Positions 1 to 5,692 of a stretch of 5,692 nt of DNA are shown in pieces (position 1 is the stretch's first letter; each line of letters opens with the position of its first letter). Below the pieces are notes generated by a model that had not been told where the DNA came from, searched no databases, and was given only the letters and a program-made list of their open reading frames with translations. Source of the DNA: Rhodocyclaceae bacterium (GTDB lineage Bacteria; Pseudomonadota; Gammaproteobacteria; Burkholderiales; Rhodocyclaceae); contig JAUYFZ010000158.1 in assembly GCA_030689585.1 (NCBI GenBank), forward strand, positions 1 to 5,692. The letters run 5' to 3'. The translations under genes were made by a program, and so were the position numbers.

Positions 1-50
1 GGAGGGAGACTGTCATGTCCTCCCCTTGAAGGGGAGGGAGACTGTCATGT
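1..50. repeat. C-rich/G-rich palindromic repeat, tandem at window edge
   Basis: An 18-base sequence (GGAGGGAGACTGTCATGT) occurs at 1-18 and again at 33-50, giving a 32-base period. Between and overlapping the copies, 19-37 is a perfect palindrome with 9-base arms around one central G (CCTCCCCTT-G-AAGGGGAGG). The stretch 19-41 is identical to 1993-2015, so this is the same repeat family as the inverted pair downstream of the antiporter. The repeat touches the left edge, so its full extent is unknown. It is not CRISPR-like because there are no unique spacers. It resembles the dispersed palindromic intergenic elements common in proteobacterial genomes. Confidence 0.75.
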
Positions 51-142
51 CAGCGATATGGCATGTCACCCACTACAAACCACATAGAGCCATGATGACC
101 TGTTCCATTTACCGAGAGTGGCAATCGGCCATGGGTCGTTAA
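47..142 (+). other. Possible 31-codon small ORF or leader peptide
   Basis: An ATG at 47 opens a 31-codon frame ending at TAA 140-142. A purine-rich GGGAGGGAG at 32-40 lies about 6 bases upstream and would be a good ribosome binding site, although it is part of the palindromic repeat. The last 16 codons are the translation of the first copy of the 51-base direct repeat, beginning at ATG 92, with a second ATG at 95. The product resembles no family I recognise and has no membrane segment. It may be chance coding inside repeated non-coding DNA. The only supporting points are the plausible ribosome binding site and the conservation of the reading frame and stop in the second repeat copy. Confidence 0.2.
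92..142 (+). repeat. 51-base direct repeat, copy 1
   Basis: This stretch is repeated at 162-212 with a single difference (G at 114, A at 184) and a 19-base spacer between copies. Each copy contains a 15-codon frame from ATG to TAA (MTCSIYREWQSAMGR here), and the TAA is the exact right end of the repeat. The unit is unlike the C-rich palindromic repeats elsewhere in the window. I do not recognise it as an insertion-sequence end, and no transposase remnant is visible beside it. Confidence 0.9.
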
Positions 143-158
143 CGTGGAACAACCCATG
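130..158. promoter_or_regulatory. Imperfect inverted repeat in the duplicated leader
   Basis: CATGGGTCGTT at 130-140 and AACAACCCATG at 148-158 are complementary at 10 of 11 positions around a 7-base loop. In RNA this would form a stem-loop at the end of repeat copy 1 and would bury the TAA of the upstream mini-ORF beside the loop. There is no following T-run, so it is not a classical intrinsic terminator. It could be an attenuator-like leader structure, an operator, or a chance by-product of the repeat. The left arm also exists in copy 2 (200-210), but its partner arm does not follow there. Confidence 0.35.
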
Positions 159-161
159 CCG

Positions 162-212
162 ATGATGACCTGTTCCATTTACCAAGAGTGGCAATCGGCC
201 ATGGGTCGTTAA
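162..212 (+). repeat. 51-base direct repeat, copy 2, abutting the antiporter start
   Basis: This is the second copy of the 92-142 unit, identical except at 184. It ends at TAA 210-212, followed by GCG and then the GTG start of the antiporter at 216. The mini-frame inside it (ATG 165 to TAA 212, MTCSIYQEWQSAMGR) is in the same reading frame as the antiporter, so the TAA is also the stop that closes the antiporter frame upstream. This copy is therefore the immediate leader of the antiporter mRNA. Confidence 0.9.
165..212 (+). other. Possible 15-codon upstream mini-ORF before the antiporter
   Basis: ATG 165 (also ATG 162) to TAA 210-212 gives a 15- or 16-codon frame whose stop is 3 bases before the antiporter GTG. 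Such spacing would allow ribosomes ending here to restart on the antiporter, which has no good ribosome binding site of its own. No strong ribosome binding site precedes this ATG either: the nearest purine run, GTGGAA at 144-149, is too far away. The peptide is not one I recognise, so its status as a real peptide is speculative. Confidence 0.2.
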
Positions 213-215
213 GCG

Positions 216-1928
216 GTGTACCAAAACCTGCTCATCTGGGTATTGCTGCTCACCGCCGCCGTCGTGACGGTGTCGCTCGCACGCCGGTTCAAAGTGCCCA
301 CCCTGCTGGCCTATTTGGCGATCGGGGGCATCCTGGGGCCCCACGGCGTCCACCTGTTGGCCGAATCCCATGAAGTAGAAACCTTCGCCGAATTCGGCGT
401 GGTCTTCCTCATGTTTTCCATCGGGCTGGAGTTCAGCCTGACACGACTCAAAGCCATGCGTTCGCTGGTTTTTGGCTTTGGGGGGGCGCAAGTCGCTCTA
501 ACCACGTTAGGCACATTAGTGGTGACATGGTTCGTTTATGAACAGGGTTGGCGAGCCGGAGTGGCCGTCGGATTGTCGGTCGCCATGTCGTCCACCGCCA
601 TCGTCGCCAAAATGCTCTCAGACCGGTTCGATCTGCACTCCCGGTCGGGTCGTCAAACCATGGGGACGTTATTGTTCCAAGACATCGCCGTGATACCCAG
701 CCTCATCCTGCTACCCGCACTGGCTCAGCCGGATGAGAGTTTATGGTTACCCCTCATCAAAGCCATGCTGGAAGTGACCTTGGTGTTGATCGTCATGTTC
801 TGGGTAGGTAGCCGGTTCCTGCGTCGAATCTACGATTTTGTGGCCCGCTATCGTTCCGATGAACTGTTTGTATTAACCACGCTCTGGATCGTGGTCGGGC
901 TTTCCTGGATAACAGGGCGTGCCGGTCTTTCGCTGGCACTGGGAGCCTTCGCAGGCGGTATGCTGGTGTCAGAAACGGTTTATCGCCATCAAGTCGAAGC
1001 TGACATTCGACCCTTCCGGGATATTCTGCTGGGGCTTTTCTTCGTCACCGTGGGAATGCAGCTTAACCCCGCCTTCATTCTCGACAACTTTACGCACCTA
1101 ATGGCCGTGTTGCTATTTTTAACCATTGGCAAGGGACTGGTCGTATTGCTGATTTCAGGGGTCGCCAAGAATGGCATCGACGTGGCCCTGCGCACGGCTG
1201 CCCAGCTTGCCCAAGCAGGAGAATTCGGACTGATTCTGATCGGATTCTCCTTTTCACTGGGGCTCATCACGGAAAACGTCTTTCAGATAACGCTCTCGGC
1301 CATGCTCATTTCGATGTTCATAGCTCCCTTTCTGATCGAAGGAGTCGCACGGTTTTCAGGACAGATGGCAAAAAGCGACTGGACACACAAAGCGAAAGCC
1401 ATTCACGATATTGCCGTAGGCAGTTTTGGCATGCAAGGTCATGTCATCTTGTGTGGTTACGGACGCACCGGTCAGCTCATCGGTGAATTCTTGGATGCCG
1501 AACATATTCCCTTCATCGCGCTCGACATAGACCCTCATCAAGTTAAGCGTGTCTGCCCTGAAGGCTGCCGAGTTCTTTTTGGTCATGCAGACCGCAGCGA
1601 AGTACTCAAAGCGGCCGGACTCTTACGTGCGCGTGCCGTGGTGATCGCCTACCCGGACATTCAGTCTGCCGAGCGGGTCGTGCGGGTTGTACGGCAGTTT
1701 TGCCAGGATATTCCCATTGTCGTGCGTGCCCCGGATGACAGTGGGCTGGCCCGACTTCGGCAGGCAGGTGCTACCGAAGTGATTCCAGAAGTGTTGGAAG
1801 GCAGCCTGATGATCGCCGCCGAAACGTTAGCGCAACTGGGGGTGCCGGTCGAACGGGCCGTAGCCCAGGTGCGCTCGGTTCGCGCCAAACGCTACGCATC
1901 GTTACGAGAGTTCTATCGGAATGCCTGA
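216..1928 (+). CDS. CPA2-family cation/proton antiporter with RCK (TrkA-N) domain
   Basis: This 570-residue inner-membrane protein belongs to the monovalent cation:proton antiporter-2 family (KefB/KefC/YbaL type) and is expected to exchange K+ or Na+ for H+. Residues about 5-385 form the antiporter domain of roughly 12 hydrophobic segments. It has the family's ion-site pair Gln155-Asp156 in LLFQDIAVIP, the block LALGAFAGGMLVSE (240-253), LLGLFFVTVGM (271-281) and LAQAGEFGL (331-339). A cytoplasmic RCK domain follows at about 408-525, with a Rossmann nucleotide loop GYGRTG (414-419) and acidic Asp437 and Asp439 at the end of the second strand. There is no second RCK_C domain. The length is close to YbaL and somewhat shorter than KefC. 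GTG 216 is chosen because an in-frame TAA lies at 210-212 and the first membrane helix begins at once; no clear Shine-Dalgarno is seen. No KefF/KefG-type oxidoreductase partner is visible here, so the specific paralogue, ion and glutathione gating are left open. Confidence 0.93.
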   Translation: MYQNLLIWVLLLTAAVVTVSLARRFKVPTLLAYLAIGGILGPHGVHLLAESHEVETFAEFGVVFLMFSIGLEFSLTRLKAMRSLVFGFGGAQVALTTLGTLVVTWFVYEQGWRAGVAVGLSVAMSSTAIVAKMLSDRFDLHSRSGRQTMGTLLFQDIAVIPSLILLPALAQPDESLWLPLIKAMLEVTLVLIVMFWVGSRFLRRIYDFVARYRSDELFVLTTLWIVVGLSWITGRAGLSLALGAFAGGMLVSETVYRHQVEADIRPFRDILLGLFFVTVGMQLNPAFILDNFTHLMAVLLFLTIGKGLVVLLISGVAKNGIDVALRTAAQLAQAGEFGLILIGFSFSLGLITENVFQITLSAMLISMFIAPFLIEGVARFSGQMAKSDWTHKAKAIHDIAVGSFGMQGHVILCGYGRTGQLIGEFLDAEHIPFIALDIDPHQVKRVCPEGCRVLFGHADRSEVLKAAGLLRARAVVIAYPDIQSAERVVRVVRQFCQDIPIVVRAPDDSGLARLRQAGATEVIPEVLEGSLMIAAETLAQLGVPVERAVAQVRSVRAKRYASLREFYRNA

Positions 1929-1974
1929 ATCAGCCATATATTAATTGTTGCGAAAGTTCTCGCCACATGCTTCA

Positions 1975-2058
1975 CCCCATCCCCTCCCCAACCCTCCCCT
2001 TGAAGGGGAGGGAGAGATACTCCTCCCCTTCAAGGGGGAGGCTGGGAGGGGGATGGGA
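1975..2058. repeat. Inverted pair of C-rich/G-rich palindromic repeats
   Basis: Two related arms of about 38 bases face each other: a C-rich left arm (1975-2012) and a right arm (2021-2058) whose reverse complement matches it apart from a few substitutions and single-base length changes. Each arm carries its own inner palindrome. The left one is perfect, with 10-base arms around one base (1992-2012); the right one (2022-2041) has one extra G. The whole block could fold as two small hairpins or one long cruciform. The core 1993-2015 is identical to 19-41 at the left edge, so the antiporter is bracketed by this family. It occupies most of the 124 bases between the antiporter stop and the rhodanese start. 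There is no T-run, so it is not an intrinsic terminator, but such structures can stabilise or end upstream mRNA. It resembles REP/BIME-type dispersed elements; no transposase is present. Confidence 0.88.
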
Positions 2059-2562
2059 GCAAGAACTTACGCAACTATTAATAGTGCACAATACGCCTCC
2101 AGGAAAAACCTGCTGTTCATCACATTTGTAACCTGCCGGGCTGTCTCTGCGATGGCCGATGCGCCTGTTACGCCACTCCAAGCTGAAGGGGTCGTTGTTG
2201 TCACCGCCCTTGAAGCTAACCAGTTGCCTCCGACACGTATTTTCATTGATGCCCGCGCCCAGTATGACTACTTCGTTCGGCGCATCGCGTCGGCCATTCA
2301 TGTGCCCTACCGGGAACGCTCCAAACGTCAGGTCGACTTCGACCCCGCCAAAGACGATATCCCCGCCTTTCTGAAACGCTTGCATAAGTTTGCACCGAAG
2401 AAATTCATTCCCCTTGTGTTCTATTGCAACGGAATCCACTGTTGGAAATCCTACAAGGCAGTAAAGGCAGCCATCAACGACGGATATCAACAAGTGTTCT
2501 GGTTGCGCGGTGGCATCAATGAATGGGTGAATGCAGGGCTACCGACAGAAGGCGAATACTGA
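2053..2562 (+). CDS. Small exported rhodanese-like domain protein
   Basis: From ATG 2053 this is 169 residues. A single rhodanese fold spans about 45-165: FIDARAQYDY (64-73) with the usual Asp-Ala-Arg strand, IASAIHVPY (78-86), the active-site strand and loop FYCNGIHCWKS (123-133) with Cys125, and LRGGINEWVNAGLP (151-164). Rhodaneses transfer sulfane sulfur through the loop cysteine. Here the loop is Cys-x4-Cys-Trp rather than the common Cys-x4-Arg, so a redox or sulfur-binding role is as likely as classical sulfurtransfer. The N-terminus looks like a weak signal peptide: Arg17-Lys18, a short hydrophobic stretch LLFITFVTC (20-28), then Ala-Val-Ser-Ala (30-33) as a possible cleavage site, although Arg29 interrupts the core. 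The start is uncertain. The frame is open from TTG 1945 through the whole repeat; ATG 2053 lies inside the repeat's right arm with GGGAGG at 2044-2049; ATG 2152 would give an unexported 136-residue form with no ribosome binding site. The stop is 3 bases before the kinase gene, implying co-translation. Confidence 0.82.
   Translation: MGARTYATINSAQYASRKNLLFITFVTCRAVSAMADAPVTPLQAEGVVVVTALEANQLPPTRIFIDARAQYDYFVRRIASAIHVPYRERSKRQVDFDPAKDDIPAFLKRLHKFAPKKFIPLVFYCNGIHCWKSYKAVKAAINDGYQQVFWLRGGINEWVNAGLPTEGEY
2074..2085. promoter_or_regulatory. 12-base AT-rich perfect palindrome
   Basis: ACTATTAATAGT is a perfect 12-base palindrome just right of the repeat block. If the rhodanese really starts at ATG 2152, this would lie in the leader and could be an operator or part of a promoter. 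If it starts at ATG 2053, it lies within the signal-peptide codons. I could not match a convincing -35/-10 pair around it. A short AT-rich palindrome of this size can occur by chance. Confidence 0.2.
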
Positions 2563-2565
2563 CGT

Positions 2566-5500
2566 ATGTACCTACAGATTCCCAAAACCTTCAAGGTTCG
2601 CATGGTGCTCCTCATGGGAGTGCTTTTTCTTTGTATTTCCTCCCTGTTTGTCTGGTTGGTGACCGGGCATATGCAAGCCAGCCAACGGTTTTCCGAACAC
2701 TATCAAACTGCTCTGATCCAGCAGCTTGCCGGCGATTTCGATCGTCGAATGGAAAATGCCACCTCGGCCTTGATCAATATCATAGATACCACTTCGGCAT
2801 CGATGCCGGCTTGGCGTGACCCCCAAGCTGCTCGTCTTGCCCTCCTTCCCCATGCCCGCAAAAAATCTGTTTTCTTCGATTTAGGTCTCTTCATCCTGAA
2901 CAGGGAAAATCTATTGCTGGCCGCAGATTCTTCCGCACCCGGCATTGCGAAAAACCTCGACTTTCTCTGGTGGGTGCGCAGGGCCATGGAACTGGACGAA
3001 ACAATCTATTCCCCCCCCTTTTATACCGTTGATGCCCTGGGGAAGGAAATCCCCGTCATGCTGGTTGTCCAGCCCATCTCCTTGCCGGATGCCATGCCCC
3101 ATGCCGTGGTGGTGGGAGCCATGAAGATGGATGCGGACGGTTTGCTGATGAGTGAGATCGCCTCTGCCCGGATTGGCGAATCAGGGCGAATGTTCGTCGC
3201 AGGATGGGATGGCACCCTGATCCTGCATTCTCAAGACAATTTGGTGCTGCGCCGCGACATCCAGCCCATACCCAAGGCATTGACGGATCGCGCCCTACGG
3301 GGTGCGGTCGAAGCCACGGAAACTTTTGCTTACAACGGTGAATCGGTACTCGTCGCACTGGCTAAACTGCAAACGACCGGTTGGGTGCTGGGCCTTCAGC
3401 ATCCCACCCACGAAGCCTATGCCGCCTCCCACCAGCAGCAACGCGATTTGATCGGCTTCGTCCTGATCGGACTGTTGTTAACTTCTGTCCTAACATGGCT
3501 AGCCGTTCGTGCGCTCGTCACTCCTCTGGAGCAATTGGCCCGTCACATTTCCGGCCTCTCAGCGCACATTGACGGCATGGGCGAGGTTCATGCAGAAGGA
3601 GGAAGCCAAGAGGTTTATCAACTGGCTGAAGCATTTAACGATTTAAGACGCCGATTGCTTCAGAACCAGGAAAGCGATGCTTATCTCTATGAAGGAACAG
3701 CGATACGGTTAACGATTGCGCAGATCATGCAGGATGCCAGCCGGTCTTTCGATGATCGACTCCGTGAGGCCTTGCTCGCCGTGGCGCAATTGCGCGGCTT
3801 ACTGCCCAAAGCCGCCGCCCGACTGACCTTGACCGAAGCTGCGACGGGAGAGGGTTCACGTCTGTACGGAGAATCGCTCTGGCATCAGCCGTTGCCGGAC
3901 GTGCCTCAGGGTGAAGTCTGTGTGGTCTCGGATTGCGTTCATGCCGCACCGCGCCACGGCCACTACTTCATTCCTCTAGTGCAGGGAAAGGAAGTGCTCG
4001 GTATGTTGGTGCTGGACACCGAACCTGAGCCTCCCTCCAACCCTGTCCGCCTAGATGCCTTGCGCCAGATGGGCGATATTTTTGCTCAAGCCGTGATCAA
4101 CGAACGTGTTTCGCAGTTATTGCGCCTCGCCACAGAACAGGCACGCGCAGCCGACCGGGCGAAAAGCGAGTTTCTGGCCAACATGAGCCATGAAATCCGC
4201 ACGCCCATGAACGCCGTTGTCGGACTCACCCATCTAGTACTGAATACATCGTTGCAACCCATCCAAGAAAATTATCTGCTGAAAATCCAAGAAGCTTCGC
4301 AGGATCTGCTCAGCATCCTCAACGACATTCTCGATTATTCCAAGATCGAAGCAGGTCGGATCGAACTCGAAGCAATAGATTTCCGACTGGATGCCCTGCT
4401 GGATCACACGCGCAGTCTCTTTGCAGCCCGTGCAGACGATAAGGGCGTGGCTATCTCCATAGACATCGCATCGGGAACCCCATTGACACTGAAAGGTGAT
4501 CCCCTGCGGTTAGGACAGATACTGAACAATCTGGTCAGCAATGCCATCAAATTCACCTCGGCGGGCGAGGTGCGTATTGCAGCACGACTCCTCGATAGCG
4601 ACGGCACACGTTTGCACCTAGGGATTTCGGTTTCCGATTCTGGCATCGGGATGTCCCCCGATGAATGTGCCCGCCTGTTCCAAGCCTTCAGCCAGTCGGA
4701 CAGCTCGATTACGCGCCGTTACGGCGGGACGGGTCTGGGCCTGATGATCTGCAAACGGCTGTCGGAACTAATGTCTGGCGGGATCACCGTTGACAGCACC
4801 CCGGGTCAGGGAAGCACCTTCAGCTTTGATGTCCGGCTCCTCTCCGGCGATGAAACGACGGCTTTATCTGCCATTCGTCACTCGCGACGACCCTCTGGCA
4901 TCGAAGCATTGCGTGATCGCACGCAGTCCATCCGGGGAGCCCGAATTCTTGTCGTTGAAGATAATGAGGTGAATCAATTGGTCGCCATGGGTCTTCTTGA
5001 ACGGCTCGGCATGGTCGTGAATATCGCCAATGATGGTGCCGAAGCCGTGGAGGCTGTCAAGAACGAACATTACGATCTTGTTTTAATGGATTTACAAATG
5101 CCCGTGATGGATGGTTTTGAAGCGACCCGACAGATTCGCGCATTGCCGGAAAACAGGGGATGCCTGCCCATCATCGCTATGACAGCCGCCGCCATGGAGC
5201 ATGACCGGCGTGCGGCCAAGGCAGCGGGCATGGACGATCATGTCGCCAAACCGATTGACCCGGATGCTTTCATCGAAGCCTTGCTGCATTGGACCCCCTC
5301 TCAAGAACCCGGCGCATTACCCGAGCCGGCATCCCTCATACCCGCCGTCAGTTATCCCGCGATGCCGATACCGGATATTCCGGGTTTTGACATTGCTGGA
5401 GCTTTGGGACGAATGGGCGACGACCATCAATTGCTGGGCATGGCCATGGGGCTTTTCGGTGAAGATTTTGTCCATGCCCATCGCCAATTTGATGAATATC

Positions 5501-5692
5501 GCGCCGCCGATGATGGCATCGCAGCACTACGGCTGGTTCATTCCATCAAAGGAGCCTCTGGCACCATCGGTGCCATTGTCCTGGCCGAAGCCGCCAGTCA
5601 ATACGAACAGAAACTCAACATGGACCGGACCGCAGACGACGTGGAATTCTGGGTACACCTTGAGGAAGTGCTGGTGGTTTGCCAAAGTCGAG
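2566..5692 (+). CDS. Cache-HAMP-GAF hybrid sensor histidine kinase with REC and HPt (3' partial)
   Basis: At least 1042 residues are present, open to the right edge with no stop. It is an inner-membrane sensor that autophosphorylates and passes phosphate His-Asp-His within one chain. The order is: cytoplasmic KTFKVR; TM1 (about 13-34); periplasmic Cache-like domain (about 35-290); TM2 (295-317); HAMP (318-370; Pro320, AFN 356-358); GAF-like domain (about 385-513); a short helix; and HisKA with phospho-acceptor His542 in [14 protein letters not shown]. The HATPase has N-box Asn659, G1 DSGIG (691-695), F-box from Phe705 and G2 GGTGLG (720-725). The receiver has Glu798-Asp799, phospho-acceptor Asp842, Thr873 and Lys895. 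The HPt starts near 942, with His992 in HSIKGASGT. All key catalytic residues are present. ATG 2566 is preferred over ATG 2602 because it keeps the positive residues before TM1; AAGG at 2593-2596 would serve the later start. The layout resembles BarA/ArcB-type relays but with a Cache sensor and an added GAF. The ligand is unknown and no response regulator is visible. Confidence 0.95.
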   Translation, partial: MYLQIPKTFKVRMVLLMGVLFLCISSLFVWLVTGHMQASQRFSEHYQTALIQQLAGDFDRRMENATSALINIIDTTSASMPAWRDPQAARLALLPHARKKSVFFDLGLFILNRENLLLAADSSAPGIAKNLDFLWWVRRAMELDETIYSPPFYTVDALGKEIPVMLVVQPISLPDAMPHAVVVGAMKMDADGLLMSEIASARIGESGRMFVAGWDGTLILHSQDNLVLRRDIQPIPKALTDRALRGAVEATETFAYNGESVLVALAKLQTTGWVLGLQHPTHEAYAASHQQQRDLIGFVLIGLLLTSVLTWLAVRALVTPLEQLARHISGLSAHIDGMGEVHAEGGSQEVYQLAEAFNDLRRRLLQNQESDAYLYEGTAIRLTIAQIMQDASRSFDDRLREALLAVAQLRGLLPKAAARLTLTEAATGEGSRLYGESLWHQPLPDVPQGEVCVVSDCVHAAPRHGHYFIPLVQGKEVLGMLVLDTEPEPPSNPVRLDALRQMGDIFAQAVINERVSQLLRLATEQARAADRAKSEFLANMSHEIRTPMNAVVGLTHLVLNTSLQPIQENYLLKIQEASQDLLSILNDILDYSKIEAGRIELEAIDFRLDALLDHTRSLFAARADDKGVAISIDIASGTPLTLKGDPLRLGQILNNLVSNAIKFTSAGEVRIAARLLDSDGTRLHLGISVSDSGIGMSPDECARLFQAFSQSDSSITRRYGGTGLGLMICKRLSELMSGGITVDSTPGQGSTFSFDVRLLSGDETTALSAIRHSRRPSGIEALRDRTQSIRGARILVVEDNEVNQLVAMGLLERLGMVVNIANDGAEAVEAVKNEHYDLVLMDLQMPVMDGFEATRQIRALPENRGCLPIIAMTAAAMEHDRRAAKAAGMDDHVAKPIDPDAFIEALLHWTPSQEPGALPEPASLIPAVSYPAMPIPDIPGFDIAGALGRMGDDHQLLGMAMGLFGEDFVHAHRQFDEYRAADDGIAALRLVHSIKGASGTIGAIVLAEAASQYEQKLNMDRTADDVEFWVHLEEVLVVCQSR

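Noticed and set aside
1..50. CRISPR-like array
   Set aside because: The period is 32 bases in total with no unique spacers, and the repeated unit is itself palindromic and found elsewhere as an inverted pair.
66..491. 141-codon minus-strand frame overlapping the leader and the antiporter start
   Set aside because: It lies opposite the well-supported antiporter, is rich in His/Gly/Gln with no recognisable domain, and part of it is the translated reverse of the 51-base repeat.
216..1928. Assignment as a specific KefB or KefC glutathione-gated K+ efflux protein
   Set aside because: Family-level motifs are clear, but there is no KefF/KefG partner and no residue set I can use to show glutathione binding, so the paralogue name is withheld.
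1992..2041. Rho-independent terminator after the antiporter
   Set aside because: Strong hairpins are possible, but neither is followed by a T-run on either strand, and the same sequence occurs at the left edge as a dispersed repeat.
1972..2493. 173-codon minus-strand frame opposite the rhodanese gene
   Set aside because: The + strand frame has clear rhodanese motifs. The minus frame includes translated repeat sequence (a proline/glutamate/glycine-rich pattern typical of such repeats) and no domain.
2566..5692. Frameshift or split of the kinase gene, suggested by short overlapping frames on both strands
   Set aside because: Reading from ATG 2566 the frame is continuous to the window end and all domain motifs fall in this one frame.

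Overview
The window carries three genes, all on the + strand: a cation/proton antiporter (216-1928), a small exported rhodanese-like protein (2053-2562), and a large membrane-bound hybrid sensor histidine kinase (2566 to beyond the right edge). Base composition is moderately GC-rich. The kinase architecture and the C-rich/G-rich palindromic intergenic repeats suggest a beta- or gammaproteobacterium, but nothing here fixes the genus.

Layout. Positions 1-50 hold the edge of a C-rich/G-rich palindromic repeat. Positions 92-212 hold a 51-base sequence present twice with one mismatch; the second copy ends 3 bases before the GTG start of the antiporter. The antiporter is a CPA2-type (KefB/KefC/YbaL-like) membrane protein with a C-terminal nucleotide-binding RCK domain. 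After it, at 1975-2058, lies an inverted pair of the same repeat family seen at the left edge. The start of the rhodanese gene falls inside the right arm of this pair. The rhodanese stop codon is 3 bases from the kinase start, so these two genes look like one translationally coupled unit. The kinase reads TM1, Cache-type periplasmic sensor, TM2, HAMP, GAF, HisKA, HATPase, receiver, HPt, and it runs off the window within or just after the HPt.

How the genes may work together. The kinase contains every step of a His-Asp-His phosphorelay except the final response regulator, which is not in this window. The rhodanese-like protein probably acts in the periplasm, the same compartment as the Cache domain. 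It could therefore be an accessory to sensing (a sulfur, thiol or redox ligand), but this is inference from gene order. The antiporter is separated from this pair by the repeat block and may be an independent unit.

The points most worth a second look are the rhodanese/Cache-kinase pair, the rhodanese start inside a repeat, and the duplicated leader with in-frame mini-ORFs in front of the antiporter. No established novel system (CRISPR, phage, toxin-antitoxin, insertion sequence) is visible.
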